Both the position numbers and the translations under genes were made by a program. The notes beneath the pieces are model-generated. The model made no database searches. It was not told the origin of the DNA and saw nothing but the letters and a program-made list of their open reading frames with translations. Of a DNA stretch of 50,725 nt, positions 40,529-50,499 are shown piece by piece (position 1 is the first letter of the stretch; each line of letters opens with the position of its first letter). The stretch comes from Candidatus Zhuqueibacterota bacterium. GTDB taxonomy: Bacteria; Zhuqueibacterota; Zhuqueibacteria; Zhuqueibacterales; Zhuqueibacteraceae. The stretch covers positions 1 through 50,725 of the forward strand of contig JAKEEU010000156.1 in NCBI GenBank assembly GCA_022616415.1, written 5' to 3'.

Positions 40529-40834
40529 TTAAATCGAATAAACTAGAAATTCAATCATGCCGGCTTCGGATTTGACTTTTTCGGACACCGAAGGGTTGAT
40601 GCGCAAAAAGCGCGGTTTGCAATCGTTCAGCGCTTTCATAGCTTCTTGCCGGACAATCGGCTCCGCACACGCGCCGCCAATCCAATCACGCAACATGCCG
40701 TTTGCCGTGATGATCGCTTTCGCGCCCGGCTTGGCCGAAGTGGGCTTTTCGCATCGCACCACGGTGGCGATGGCGAAAGGCTCGGCGGCGTAACGAAGGG
40801 AATGGACTTGGTTCCAGAAATTTTGGGCCATCAT
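40529..40834 (-). pseudogene. 5' fragment of a second xdhC/coxI copy
   Basis: The first ~95 residues (NFWNQVHSLRYAAEPFAIAT, DWIGGACAEPIVRQEAMKAL, FLRINPSVSEKVKSEAGMIE) closely match the intact XdhC at 35744-36760. The match stops at IEFL and the frame ends four codons later, so the Rossmann and YHS parts are absent. At the DNA level the two copies differ at roughly one base in ten, so this is an old duplicate. Two other genes and the paralogous pair separate it from the intact gene. Confidence 0.85.
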
Positions 40835-40989
40835 TATGTCTCGAATTTTATATAAACGGCAAAATGATTGAGGAATTTTAAATTGAAAACTGTAAACTTT
40901 CAATTTAAAATTACAAGATACTGTCCTTACTTCAATGCGCTATATTAGCTGAAACTTTGTAACAAAGCTGTTTTTTCATTGATTCATTT

Positions 40990-43900
40990 TCACGGGTGAA
41001 TTGTTTTTTGCGGCCATACCTTGCGGATACGGTGATTCCATGTGTCCGCAATGTAGAGACTGCCATCCGGAGCGACTGCGACACCGCTTGGTTTGTTCAA
41101 CTTTGCCCGAGTGGCTGGCCCATTGTCTCCGGCGAAATCACTTTCACCCATACCGGCCACTGTGCTAATTAGTCTTTTCCGATTAACATAACGAACACGA
41201 TTGTTATCACGGTCAGCAATGTAGAGATTGCCGTCAGGAGCGACGGCAATCCCTTCTACCCAATTTAGTTTTGCCTTTGTGGCAGGACCATCATCCCCGG
41301 AGAAAACACCTATCTTGATACCCTTTTCATCCTTATGGTGGTAGTCGCTACCCGCCACCTTGTTCATAATACCATTAGGTTCGATCCTATAAATATCGAA
41401 CTCCATGGCGACATACAGAGCACTGTCTGGTGTTGTGGCTATGTCAAGGGGAATATCCCTAAGGTTACGTTCCACAAAGATCGTACCATCGGGCCTTACC
41501 CGGAAGATCCGATATTCTGAAGGACGATCAGTGTAGCGATACACCGCCGCGATATAGAGAGTACCGTCCATTCCAACCGCAACAGACATGGGTTCCGATA
41601 TTGTGGCCTGTGTGGCCGGTTGACCTTCTTTTTCAAAAGGACCGTAACGTCCTGTACCTGCCACCGTAGTAATAATCCGGTCAGGACTCACGCGGCGGAC
41701 TCGGCGATTTTTCTTGTCGGCTATGTACAAGGTGCCGTCGGAGCCAATGGCTATATCACTAGGTTCCTCCAGCTTGGCTTGATTGGCGGGACCACCGTCA
41801 CCACTGTACCCAGGCTCGCCAATACCTGCATAAGTGCTGATCGTACCATTTTGATCAACCCTCCGTATCCGGTGATTACCAGTATCGGCTATGTACAGGC
41901 TACCATTTGGGCCAAAGGCGATGTCTTCAGGTGCTCTAAGTTTTGCTGTTGTAGCCGGGCCGCCGTCGCCACCGTAGTCACCATATTTACCACTGCCGGC
42001 AATTGTAGTAATAGTGAATAATCTGGGCTCTATTATTGATGGCTCCCAGAGACTCAGGGTTAACTCATCGTTTGTGGGATCGTAATCGGGCGCATCTTGA
42101 ATAATTCGAAACGCGACGCTCTTTACCCTACCATCGTAATCCAGCGGCATAGTCCTCTCGAATAGCTCGCCCGCGTCCAATTGAGGGATTTCAACAAACA
42201 AAGAGTCCCACTCTGTCATCATTTTTAACCGCGCTGGCTTGGATGCCGTCTCCCCCAAATTGGCGACAGTTACTACGAGGTCGATACGGCCGAGCTCCGG
42301 TCGTTCAACCGGCAGCTCTAAGGCGTTTGCAAGTACCACCAAATCCGGTAGGCCGTCCCTCAAATGTGGATTCCAAGCCGACTGAAGCAATTCTTCCTGA
42401 CTGGAGGCGAAAGCAAAGCGTTCACTCCATGCTGTGCGGACGATGAGTTGATAATTGCTGTTACTGGCGTAATTCCCACCGTTCATGTGCCAACTGTGAA
42501 TAGCTACGCGATTGGGCACCGGTCGGCCAGACGAGGTGAAAATTTGGTAAGGATTTAGGCGGAAGAGGTAACGGCCTTGCGGAACGGTGTTGTCGAAATA
42601 TTTAATCCAGACATCATTGATAGTAATGAGCACATCATGCGGCCGATAATTCGATAGCGGGTATCGCAATCCGAAATCGATCATGAACCAGGCGTCGGTG
42701 ACGTTACCAGCCAGCGAAGGCACCAACACGGGTTCTTTATCCGGTAACCGCAGCAGCCAGAGGGCATCGGGACCAAATTCCGCAGCGCCAATATAGGTGA
42801 GTCGCAAGCCGTCGGTGCCCATTGCCAATGTTGGCCAGGAAGGATTCTTCGCCGGGATTGTTTCTGGTGCTGTCCAGGTGGATCCGGTTCGAGAGCATAC
42901 GACTAACGAACCCTTGGAAAGATACGCAAGATGAATTGTACCATCCGAGTCAATCGCCAACGAAGGGCGTTCACCCTGGCCGAGGTCCATGCCATCGCAA
43001 ATGATGCGTCCGTTGCGTTGCCAAGCGACATGAGGCTGGCCATTGCCGTCGATGACAAGCGCTGGTTGTAAATAGGTGGCCTTACTTACGATCTCAAAGC
43101 GGTCTACAGTGAGTTTCCAAAGGCCGGTTGAGGTTGCGGCATAGAGTGGGCCGCTGGGGGCAAAGGCGAGCGCAGCCTCGGTTCCAGAGAGTTCGATTTC
43201 ATTACTCCATTTCTGGCCGTCATGCAATCGAACCGTAAAGCCATCGCCGCTGCGCCAGGCCACGGCGGTGCGTTGCCTATCAGTGGTCAAACGAGGCCAG
43301 CGGCCGGTGCCGATTGCTTGTGGTTCCATCAGAACTTCACCACGGTGGTCGAAACTTGCGAAAACAATCTTCTCCTTTTCTTGATGCCACGTAAATAAGA
43401 CGCGATCACCGGCATTCCAACCCCATGCGAAGTCGCTTGAGTTTACCGCAGGACCTTCCAAAGGAGCACTAAAGGGACGGCGGTGGGCGCGAGTGAAGCA
43501 AGCGCGGCGTTGAAGGGCTTCGAGTAGGCCTGGACGAATACGGATCCTTTCTAAATTTGAACTGTCTACAGATTGTTCTGTCCCCAAGATTGCTTTTGCT
43601 GTATTCTCAAGATGTCGCGAGAGCTGTTGTAATTCAATCAACTCGACAATCTCTGGCGGCTCAGACTGAGTTAGCAACGATTTGACCCGCCAGCTTGCAG
43701 CTATCTCCTCAGCCTTCTCAGGTGTGATATCTCGAAGACTCTTTTCTATCTCGTTAATCTCACTTTCAGGAACTTCCGCTGCGATTAGATTTTTTCGAAA
43801 CTCAATTCCTAAGCCTTCACTTCCTACCCTTTTTCGATATTCCGAAAAGACATGTTGCCAACCTCCGGATTCGTCAATCTTTGCGAGCAGCGGTTTTATT

Positions 43901-46200
43901 AATGAAAAAATAGCTTGCTCCCATTGATGCCACTTGTGGGTTGCGCTTCGTCTTGATTCTATAGCATGTTGTGAAAAGCTCAACATCGCTTTGGCTTGTA
44001 GGAACATCGCTTCCGCGTCATTTGCTTCATAAGCGCCCTGGTAGCGTTCAAAACTAACTGTGTATGCTTTGAGAAAGGCTGTTGCCCATGTGTTTATGTC
44101 GAGTATGATCTTGGCTGTTTGAGGTATTTTTATATCCGGCGGCAAATTGATTGGTACGGGCAATGGTTTAACCACTTCTTTATATATCGGCGATGGTGGA
44201 TCATTTTCGGCAATATACTTGAATAATCTACCTAGATTAGCTAAATTGGCTGTATTAAGGTCCCAAATGTAAAGTGGTGCATAATCACTGCAAAGATTAG
44301 CATCTATTTTGATCAGACCGCCGACAGTCACCCCAGATTTAAACGATATTCCTAGGAATTCTGTTAGAGGGCAAAGCTTTTTTACCAAGCTACTCGCAGA
44401 ATATCGATTGTTTGATAAAAGTACGTCTCCAATTATATCTAAATTGCGCTTCAATTGCTCCTTCAGGTTTTGAACTTTTTGCTTATTATTTTGCTGAATG
44501 TTCTCCTTTTGCTTTTCTTCTGTTTGACTTAGCACTGAAGATATTTTCGCATCATGTTCCATGAGATTTTCTAAGCCACCAATATCAAGCTTGCATCGAT
44601 TTTGACAATCATCACGTACTTTGTTCCATGCTTTGGCTATGATTTCCAAATTTTCAACTGCTCTTTCTATCCTCCATTGAACAACGTTCCACTCTACAGA
44701 GCCTTTCTTCCATTCTTCCTGGCCTTTGATGAGATTCAGATAATGGTTTTCTTTTTCCCACCAATCCCGTTGAAGAATTCTGGCAGATTCGAAGCAGTCC
44801 TCTACACATTCTCCTTGCTCTGGATCACATTCTTCAGGTTCAGGGAGAAAATACGGATAGGGAATGGTCCAGATATCTTCTTCTGTTGCTTCTTGCGCAA
44901 GCAGCAGGTTATTGCTCCTTATATCACCTTGCTCTTCTAAGTTGGAGAAAGGCGATGTTTTTGCAATATAGTTAGCCAGTCTAAAGCCGTCGGGATTATT
45001 GCTACCAATCACTCCGTTTTCCACCGGCTCTCCTGCACCTCTACCATCTCCTCTTTTACCGTTGGATGGTATCAAGCGCAACCCGGGGCCATTGCCCTCG
45101 GGACCCGAAACCTCGCTACAAGTGTTTGGTTTATTCGTACAGTACCAGTCTGAGTTTGAGCTTTCTTGTCGCGTTGCCGTGCGAACGCCAAAGAAACGCT
45201 TACCTGCTAATGCTTTAAATTCAAGCGGAAAGCGCTGGCTTTGTCCGGCGGCAGCGCACTCCAGTCCAGCCTCCAGCGACTCAAATTCGAAGTACAAGAC
45301 CGGGCTGGCAACCAACCGTAATGTCTCACCAAAGGGAAGGAACGCATGTCGGGCGGTGGGTTGCAGTTGTACTTCCATATCATTGGGCGGCACAACGCGC
45401 AACGACAGGTCCGTCAGTGGTTCTCCCTCATTTTTAATCTCAATGGTCTTGGCCAGCGTTTGCGGGTTTTCATCTACAATCTTGATAGAAAGCTTGAACT
45501 CGGGCCGTGACACTTGCAAATGTACCATCGCATGTGCACCAGCGGCTTCTACTGGGATTTCGTAGTTTTCGCGTGTTGCGTCGGCAGCGAAGACTGCCAA
45601 ACGCATTAAAAGGGTTTCACCAGGCTTGATATCTTTGGGATCGTCCACGGAGCCGGGACCAACGATATCTGCAGGAAGGTCATCGAATTGGGCGAGTGCT
45701 TTGGCAGCAACGACAATTTTGTCCTGCGACTTGTTTCGGAGCGTGAGGGTCACGGTCTGGTCGTAGTCGCGCTTGATGGTTTGCTCGACGGTCGGTGGGT
45801 CGAAAACAAGACCAGCCTTGACACTAAAGACGCGGATATCGCTGCGTTGTACAAATTCGCCAGCGATTTGCTCAACTATGTACTCGTAGGTTTTACCGAT
45901 GTCGAATGGTCCCAAGCGGACAACCATAGGCTTACCCTTTTGAGCCTCAACGCTCTGGAACTTCTTCTTTCCAGCTCTTCGCCAGAGCACCCGGCCTGTA
46001 GCCTCTTCCGGCGCGCTCCAATGAATCCAGGCTTCCGTTCCCCAAATTACAGCGCCGTCCGGCGGCTCTATCTCAGCCAGAAGCGGTGGATAAATAGCTT
46101 CGGGTTTTGATGGCCACAATAAATACACTAACAGGCCTGCAATAAGAAGAATCATCCCTGCCAGAGCCAATGTTATATGCTGCTTTTTTATGGTTTTCAT
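40990..46200 (-). CDS. Giant exported NHL-repeat protein
   Basis: The protein has 1736 residues. A membrane anchor or uncleaved signal (HITLALAGMILLIAGLLVYLL) is followed by beta-sandwich regions (from 40), a helical middle with CDPEQGECVEDCFESA cysteines (450-900), a propeller-like stretch with repeated ALVIDGNGQPHVAWQRNG and SLAIDSDGTIHLAYL motifs, a CARDB-like segment (DLVVTVANLGETAS) and about six C-terminal NHL repeats (APEDIAFGPNGSLYIADTGN, PSGVAVAPDGSLYIADTWNH). NHL propellers mediate binding. The C-terminal repeats include GDGGPAT-type loops as in teneurin-like NHL proteins. A perfect AAGGAGGTC ribosome site precedes the ATG. It lies between fragments of coxL and xdhC; a role in CO oxidation is not indicated. 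Confidence 0.8.
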   Translation of the reverse strand: MKTIKKQHITLALAGMILLIAGLLVYLLWPSKPEAIYPPLLAEIEPPDGAVIWGTEAWIHWSAPEEATGRVLWRRAGKKKFQSVEAQKGKPMVVRLGPFDIGKTYEYIVEQIAGEFVQRSDIRVFSVKAGLVFDPPTVEQTIKRDYDQTVTLTLRNKSQDKIVVAAKALAQFDDLPADIVGPGSVDDPKDIKPGETLLMRLAVFAADATRENYEIPVEAAGAHAMVHLQVSRPEFKLSIKIVDENPQTLAKTIEIKNEGEPLTDLSLRVVPPNDMEVQLQPTARHAFLPFGETLRLVASPVLYFEFESLEAGLECAAAGQSQRFPLEFKALAGKRFFGVRTATRQESSNSDWYCTNKPNTCSEVSGPEGNGPGLRLIPSNGKRGDGRGAGEPVENGVIGSNNPDGFRLANYIAKTSPFSNLEEQGDIRSNNLLLAQEATEEDIWTIPYPYFLPEPEECDPEQGECVEDCFESARILQRDWWEKENHYLNLIKGQEEWKKGSVEWNVVQWRIERAVENLEIIAKAWNKVRDDCQNRCKLDIGGLENLMEHDAKISSVLSQTEEKQKENIQQNNKQKVQNLKEQLKRNLDIIGDVLLSNNRYSASSLVKKLCPLTEFLGISFKSGVTVGGLIKIDANLCSDYAPLYIWDLNTANLANLGRLFKYIAENDPPSPIYKEVVKPLPVPINLPPDIKIPQTAKIILDINTWATAFLKAYTVSFERYQGAYEANDAEAMFLQAKAMLSFSQHAIESRRSATHKWHQWEQAIFSLIKPLLAKIDESGGWQHVFSEYRKRVGSEGLGIEFRKNLIAAEVPESEINEIEKSLRDITPEKAEEIAASWRVKSLLTQSEPPEIVELIELQQLSRHLENTAKAILGTEQSVDSSNLERIRIRPGLLEALQRRACFTRAHRRPFSAPLEGPAVNSSDFAWGWNAGDRVLFTWHQEKEKIVFASFDHRGEVLMEPQAIGTGRWPRLTTDRQRTAVAWRSGDGFTVRLHDGQKWSNEIELSGTEAALAFAPSGPLYAATSTGLWKLTVDRFEIVSKATYLQPALVIDGNGQPHVAWQRNGRIICDGMDLGQGERPSLAIDSDGTIHLAYLSKGSLVVCSRTGSTWTAPETIPAKNPSWPTLAMGTDGLRLTYIGAAEFGPDALWLLRLPDKEPVLVPSLAGNVTDAWFMIDFGLRYPLSNYRPHDVLITINDVWIKYFDNTVPQGRYLFRLNPYQIFTSSGRPVPNRVAIHSWHMNGGNYASNSNYQLIVRTAWSERFAFASSQEELLQSAWNPHLRDGLPDLVVLANALELPVERPELGRIDLVVTVANLGETASKPARLKMMTEWDSLFVEIPQLDAGELFERTMPLDYDGRVKSVAFRIIQDAPDYDPTNDELTLSLWEPSIIEPRLFTITTIAGSGKYGDYGGDGGPATTAKLRAPEDIAFGPNGSLYIADTGNHRIRRVDQNGTISTYAGIGEPGYSGDGGPANQAKLEEPSDIAIGSDGTLYIADKKNRRVRRVSPDRIITTVAGTGRYGPFEKEGQPATQATISEPMSVAVGMDGTLYIAAVYRYTDRPSEYRIFRVRPDGTIFVERNLRDIPLDIATTPDSALYVAMEFDIYRIEPNGIMNKVAGSDYHHKDEKGIKIGVFSGDDGPATKAKLNWVEGIAVAPDGNLYIADRDNNRVRYVNRKRLISTVAGMGESDFAGDNGPATRAKLNKPSGVAVAPDGSLYIADTWNHRIRKVWPQKTIHP

Positions 46201-46227
46201 GGCTTGACCTCCTTGCTGTGCCCCTAT

Positions 46228-46262
46228 GGCCTCGTCTGAAGTTTTCCAGACCAGACGAGGCC
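46228..46262. other. Hairpin at the end of the coxL fragment
   Basis: GGCCTCGTCTG (46228-46238) pairs perfectly with CAGACGAGGCC (46252-46262) across a 13-nt loop. A diverged version of the same dyad lies just after the intact coxL at about 47529-47557. There is no T run on the downstream side, so it may stabilise mRNA or be a weak terminator. Confidence 0.55.
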
Positions 46263-46273
46263 GTCTGGGTTAC

Positions 46274-46535
46274 GATTATTCCGCCACGCCCTTCTCCTGC
46301 AAAATCTCCCACACCTTCCACGGTGTGATCGGAATGTCGATGTGCCGAACACCGAGGTGCCACAGCGCATCGACGACGGCGTTGGCAATGGCGGCGGGCG
46401 CGCTGACGGTGGCGGACTCGCCAATGCCTTTCGTGTCGAGCGGATGATGCGGCAAGGCGTGCAAGTTTCGCCAGTTTCCCAATTGGGCGTCTCAATGGCG
46501 GTCGGCAGCAAATAATCCATGAAACTGCCGCCTTG
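46274..46535 (-). pseudogene. 3' fragment of a second coxL copy, frameshifted
   Basis: The DNA from the GGCAG of [12 protein letters not shown] to the stop after EKGVAE matches the end of the intact coxL at 47588-47845, at roughly nine bases in ten. A one-base deletion within ACGCC(T)TGCCG shifts the frame, so the reading starts as [20 protein letters not shown] and resumes as HPLDTKGIGESATVSAPAAI in another frame. The match ends at 46535, a few bases before the HNH gene's stop. It is a dead fragment left by duplication or recombination. Confidence 0.85.
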
Positions 46536-46541
46536 GAATTT

Positions 46542-46979
46542 TTACGTATCGTTTAACTTGGGTGGGTGTTGTCTAATCAAATACAACAACCGGCGCATGT
46601 TTACCAGTCCAGGGCGGTTCATTTGGAGCGCTTCCACTGTAGCTCGTCCTGTCGCTGTCAAGCCGATGATGCGAGTAAAATCATCGCTCCAGCCAAAATG
46701 CGTTTGCCATTTCTGTTGCCTAGGATTGAAAAGCGGAACGAGTTTCCCATCAGTGGGATCGAGCGCTTCAGTCTTGTTGTATTTGTGACCATTGCAGCCC
46801 GAGCACGATAATGCCAGATTATCAAGTTCGCTTGTGCCACCACGACTCACCGGCATGATATGCTCAACAGCGAACGTCTCGGTTGCGTAATCTGCCATGC
46901 TCTGGCAGTACTCGCAGCGGCCCTCTGCTCGTTCGATAACGGCTCGTTGCCTGTCAACCGGAATGTAAACGCTAGGCAT
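46542..46979 (-). CDS. HNH endonuclease (second copy of the two-gene cassette)
   Basis: The 145-residue protein starts MPSVYIPVDRQRAVIERAEG, then CEYCQSMADYA, FAVEHIMPVSRGGTSELDNL and CSGCNGHKYNK, a full HNH core with EH...N and two CxxC pairs. The C-terminal GLTATGRATVEALQMNRPGL matches the end of the HNH protein at 13510-13932. It overlaps the partner gene upstream by 8 bp. The cassette lies between intact coxL and a coxL fragment, so it seems to be a mobile or recombination-prone unit. Confidence 0.85.
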   Translation of the reverse strand: MPSVYIPVDRQRAVIERAEGRCEYCQSMADYATETFAVEHIMPVSRGGTSELDNLALSCSGCNGHKYNKTEALDPTDGKLVPLFNPRQQKWQTHFGWSDDFTRIIGLTATGRATVEALQMNRPGLVNMRRLLYLIRQHPPKLNDT

Positions 46980-47379
46980 GGGCAGGCCGGCGAATCTCTA
47001 ATTGGTTCATTAGCGTATCAACGGATACATTCCGGATGCGCGCCAACTCAATGAGATGCTGTAGCCGCTCGGCGTCTGCAAGCTCGATGCGATCAACCAA
47101 CTGCAGGAGTTCCTGATGCTCTTCCGGCGCTATGGTTTCTTCGTGCAACTTGGCGTTCAATTCTGCATAGCGCTTTCGAACCTCAGGCGGCAGCCCCTGA
47201 TTAATTTTTTGCAGCAGTTCGGCTTCGTTTTTCGGCAAGCTGCGCGCTCGACGTTGAGCTTGTAGAGCGATAACTTTATCTGCGAGCTGGTCGAGCTCAT
47301 TCATCCCCAGTCGAGCAACCCCATTCAATACTTCCTCAAAATCAATTTCAACTCGTGATGTGACTTGAACTGTCGGCAT
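46972..47379 (-). CDS. HNH-cassette partner protein (second copy)
   Basis: The 135-residue protein starts MPTVQVTSRVEIDFEEVLNG, a strand-helix unit with LGMNELDQLADKVIALQAQR, then a charged helical C-terminus with PEEHQELLQLVDRIELADAE and RLQHLIELARIRNVSVDTLM. I have seen this pattern beside HNH genes in several phyla, but I know no function. The role could be as an antitoxin or DNA-specificity factor. ATG at 47379 follows AGGTATCCT; the longer frame upstream is repeat DNA. Confidence 0.7.
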   Translation of the reverse strand: MPTVQVTSRVEIDFEEVLNGVARLGMNELDQLADKVIALQAQRRARSLPKNEAELLQKINQGLPPEVRKRYAELNAKLHEETIAPEEHQELLQLVDRIELADAERLQHLIELARIRNVSVDTLMNQLEIRRPAHA

Positions 47380-47528
47380 AGGATACCTGTAAGACGTAAA
47401 ACGTGATGCGTAAAAAATTTTTATTTTTTGCACAAATACAGCTACAAATTCAAATATAGCAAATATTCCGAAAAAACAAACATCAACATAATTTCACAGC
47501 CCCAAGAAACAGCAACCCAGATTAACGA

Positions 47529-47557
47529 CCTCGTCCGGATTTCTTGCCCAGACGAGG
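47529..47557. other. Hairpin downstream of coxL
   Basis: CCTCGTC (47529-47535) pairs with GACGAGG (47551-47557), with additional GG/CC pairing inside. It matches the hairpin after the coxL fragment at 46228-46262, so the duplicated segment included this element. It lies about 30 bp after the coxL stop. Confidence 0.5.
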
Positions 47558-47587
47558 CCGTCTGGGTTACGAATTACGTATCACCAC

Positions 47588-49930
47588 TCACTCCGCCACC
47601 CCCTTCTCATTCAAAATCTCCCACACCTTCCACGGCGTGATTGGAATGTCGATGTGCCGCACGCCGAGGTGCCACAAGGCATCGACGACGGCATTGGCGA
47701 TGGCAGCGGGCGCGCCGACGGTGGCGGACTCGCCGACGCCTTTGGCGCCGAGCGGATGATGCGGCGAGGGCGTGCAGGTTTCGCCGGTTTCCCAATTGGG
47801 CGTCTCAATGGCCGTCGGCAGCAAATAATCCATAAAACTGCCGCCTTGAATGTTGCCGTGCTCGTCGTAGTAAATCGCCTCGTACAACGCCGGCGCCAAG
47901 CCCATCGTCAAGCCGCCGTGAATCTGGCCTTCGACGATCATGGGATTGATGCGATTGCCGCAATCATCCACGGCCACGAAGCGCCGCACCTTCACCTCGC
48001 CGGTGCCACGGTCAATATCCACCGCGCAAATGTACGAGCCGAATGGGTAAGTGAGATTGGGCGGATCATAATACGAAACCGCTTCGAGGCCGGCCTCCAT
48101 TCCCTGCGGATGGTTGGTGTATGCGGCGAAGGCGATCTCTTGAATCGTCTTGGCCTTGTTCGGCGAGCCTTTCACATAAAACTTGCCGCGCTCCCACTCC
48201 AAATCATTTTCCGAAGCCTCCAACAAATGCGCCGCGATCTTCTTGGCCTTGTCGCGAATCTTGCGCGCCGCCATCGCACCGGCGGCTCCGGCGGTCGGTG
48301 TGCTGCGGCTTGCGTAAGTTCCCAAACCATACGGCGCCGTGTCGGTGTCGCCCTCCTCAATCTGAATGTCCTCGGCAGGTATGCCCAATTCCTCCGCGAC
48401 AAGCTGCGCATACGTGGTTTCGTGTCCTTGTCCTTGCGATTTGGTGCCGAAACGAGCAATGGCTTTGCCGGTCGGATGCACGCGAATCTCGGCGCTGTCG
48501 AACATTTTAAGGCCGAGAATATCGAAGTCCTTTGACGGGCCGGCGCCGACAATTTCGGTGAAACTGGAAATGCCGATGCCCATCAGCTCGCCGCGACTGC
48601 GCTTTTCCGCCTGCTCCTGACGCAACGCTTCGTAGCCGATCATGTCCATCGCCTTGCGCAACGCCGCCGTGTAGTTGCCGCTATCGTACTCCCAACCGAG
48701 CGCCGATCTATAAGGAAACTGCTCGGGCTTGATGAAATTTTTCATGCGCCACTCAGCGGGATCAACGCCAACCGTGTGCGCGACGATGTCGGCCATGCGC
48801 TCGATCGCATGCACCGCCTCGGTAACGCGGAACGAGCAGCGATACGCAATGCCGCCCGGCGGCTTGTTGGTGTAAACGCCATCCACTTCGACAAAGGCGT
48901 TTTTGAAATCATACGAGCCGGTGCAAATGTGAAAGAGGCCGGCGGGAAATTTCGAGGGATTCGCCGCCGCATCGGTGTAGCCGTGGTCGGCGATGGTTTT
49001 GATGCGCAGCGCCTGCACCGTGCCGTCTTTCTTCGCCGCGATTTCCGCGCTGATGTGATAATCGCGTGCAAACGAGTCGGCCTGAATATTCTCCATGCGA
49101 TCTTCGATCCACTTCACCGGCTTGCCGGTGAGAAACGAAGCGGCGACCGCGAGAACGTAGCCGGGATAAACCGGCACTTTGCCGCCGAAGCCGCCGCCGA
49201 TGTCCGGCGAGACCACGCGGATTTTGTGCTCAGCCAAACCCAAGTGTCCGGCCACGAGCGCGACAACGGTGCGAATCGCGTGCGGCGCTTGCGTGGTCAT
49301 GTACAGCGTCAGCTTTTGATTCACCGCGTCCCAACTCGCAACGCAGCCGCAAGTCTCAATTGAAGAAACATGAATGCGCGGGATGTACAAATCCTGTTTG
49401 ACCTTCACCTCGGCTTGTTGAAAAGCTTGATCCGTGGCAGCTTTGTCGCCGACTTCCCAATGCCAAATGTGATTGCTCTCTTTATCGTCGCGGACTTTGG
49501 TGGCGCCGGGCTGCAATGCTTTAAACGGATCGACCACCACCGGCAGAGGCTCATAATCCACTTCAACGGCGGCCATGCCATCGGCAGCGATGTAGCGCTC
49601 GGTCGCCAAAACCGCGGCGACTTCCTGCGCCTGATATTTCACTGTGTCAACCGGCAGCACCATTTGCTTGTCGCTCATCAGCGTCGGCATCCACGCGAGA
49701 TTGTACTTTTCGAGATCCTTGCCGGTGATAACGGCGAGCACGCCGGGGATTTTCATCGCTTTGTCGGTATTGATGCTCTTGATGCGCGCATGAGCATACG
49801 GGCTGCGGACGATGTCGAGATAGAGCATGTCCGGCAATTTGATGTCGTCCACGTAATTGCCCTTGCCCTGCAAAAAGCGCGGGTCTTCTTTGCGCTTCAT
49901 CGAGTGACCCATTCCGTGTATTTCGGCCAT
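47588..49930 (-). CDS. coxL: Aerobic carbon monoxide dehydrogenase large subunit (form I CoxL)
   Basis: The 780-residue molybdenum hydroxylase large subunit opens [19 protein letters not shown] and has [20 protein letters not shown] (Moco binding) and, at residues 362-368, AYRCSFR, the loop that defines form I CO dehydrogenases (form II has AYRGAGR). The Cys in this loop holds the Cu of the Mo-S-Cu centre. [16 protein letters not shown] and [18 protein letters not shown] are further family blocks. AGGAG lies 7 nt before the ATG. The gene follows coxS as in the coxMSL order. The enzyme oxidises CO to CO2 with water and passes electrons through CoxS and CoxM; true CO oxidation is a strong inference from the motif. 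Confidence 0.95.
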   Translation of the reverse strand: MAEIHGMGHSMKRKEDPRFLQGKGNYVDDIKLPDMLYLDIVRSPYAHARIKSINTDKAMKIPGVLAVITGKDLEKYNLAWMPTLMSDKQMVLPVDTVKYQAQEVAAVLATERYIAADGMAAVEVDYEPLPVVVDPFKALQPGATKVRDDKESNHIWHWEVGDKAATDQAFQQAEVKVKQDLYIPRIHVSSIETCGCVASWDAVNQKLTLYMTTQAPHAIRTVVALVAGHLGLAEHKIRVVSPDIGGGFGGKVPVYPGYVLAVAASFLTGKPVKWIEDRMENIQADSFARDYHISAEIAAKKDGTVQALRIKTIADHGYTDAAANPSKFPAGLFHICTGSYDFKNAFVEVDGVYTNKPPGGIAYRCSFRVTEAVHAIERMADIVAHTVGVDPAEWRMKNFIKPEQFPYRSALGWEYDSGNYTAALRKAMDMIGYEALRQEQAEKRSRGELMGIGISSFTEIVGAGPSKDFDILGLKMFDSAEIRVHPTGKAIARFGTKSQGQGHETTYAQLVAEELGIPAEDIQIEEGDTDTAPYGLGTYASRSTPTAGAAGAMAARKIRDKAKKIAAHLLEASENDLEWERGKFYVKGSPNKAKTIQEIAFAAYTNHPQGMEAGLEAVSYYDPPNLTYPFGSYICAVDIDRGTGEVKVRRFVAVDDCGNRINPMIVEGQIHGGLTMGLAPALYEAIYYDEHGNIQGGSFMDYLLPTAIETPNWETGETCTPSPHHPLGAKGVGESATVGAPAAIANAVVDALWHLGVRHIDIPITPWKVWEILNEKGVAE

Positions 49931-50013
49931 TGGATTTCTCCTGATTTGTCTGTTCAAGGAAAGATCGTGTAATGTGGTACGTGTAACGTTCTAAGTTTTG
50001 CACGTTACACGTT

Positions 50014-50484
50014 TCACGATTTCATTTTCTCGGCGGCGTATTGAACGGCTTTGACGATGTTCACGTACCCCGTGCAACGACACAAGTTCCCCGAAATCGC
50101 CCAGCGAATGTCGTTTTCGCTCGGGTTGGGATTTTTCTTGAGCAACGCATAAGTCGTCATCATCATGCCCGGGGTGCAAAAGCCGCATTGCAGGCCGTGC
50201 TTTTCCCAGAAGCCTTCTTGGATGGGGTGCAGCTTGCCGTTTTGCGCCAAGCCTTCGACGGTCATAACTTCACCGCCATCGGCTTGCGCGGCGAGCACGG
50301 TACACGATTTAACTGCCTTACCATTCAGCAAGACGGTGCAGGCGCCGCAGTTGGTCGTATCGCAGCCGATGTGCGTGCCGGTCAATCCCAGCGTTTCGCG
50401 AATGAAATGCACCAGCAGCAAACGCGGCTCAATCGTGGCCTCGCGCATGGCGCCGTTGATTTTCACTTTTATGGGTAAACTCAT
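50014..50484 (-). CDS. coxS: CO dehydrogenase small subunit, 2Fe-2S protein CoxS
   Basis: The 156-residue protein has the plant-type ferredoxin site [17 protein letters not shown] and C in [11 protein letters not shown], then the helical domain with [16 protein letters not shown] and [14 protein letters not shown], giving two [2Fe-2S] clusters. I chose the ATG at 50484 ([10 protein letters not shown]) because GGAG lies 6 nt before it; an ATG two codons upstream overlaps the ribosome site, and the longer frame translates repeat DNA. CoxS transfers electrons from the molybdenum centre to FAD in CoxM. The stop lies within the ACGTGTAACG-type simple repeat before coxL. Confidence 0.95.
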   Translation of the reverse strand: MSLPIKVKINGAMREATIEPRLLLVHFIRETLGLTGTHIGCDTTNCGACTVLLNGKAVKSCTVLAAQADGGEVMTVEGLAQNGKLHPIQEGFWEKHGLQCGFCTPGMMMTTYALLKKNPNPSENDIRWAISGNLCRCTGYVNIVKAVQYAAEKMKS

Positions 50485-50499
50485 TCTCATCTCCAAAAG

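Noticed and set aside
40529..40834. A functional short XdhC
   Set aside because: It stops within the N-domain, lacks the Rossmann part needed for cofactor binding, and is a diverged copy of the intact gene.
46228..46262. Rho-independent terminator
   Set aside because: The stem is perfect but no T run follows on the minus-strand side, so it is recorded only as a hairpin.
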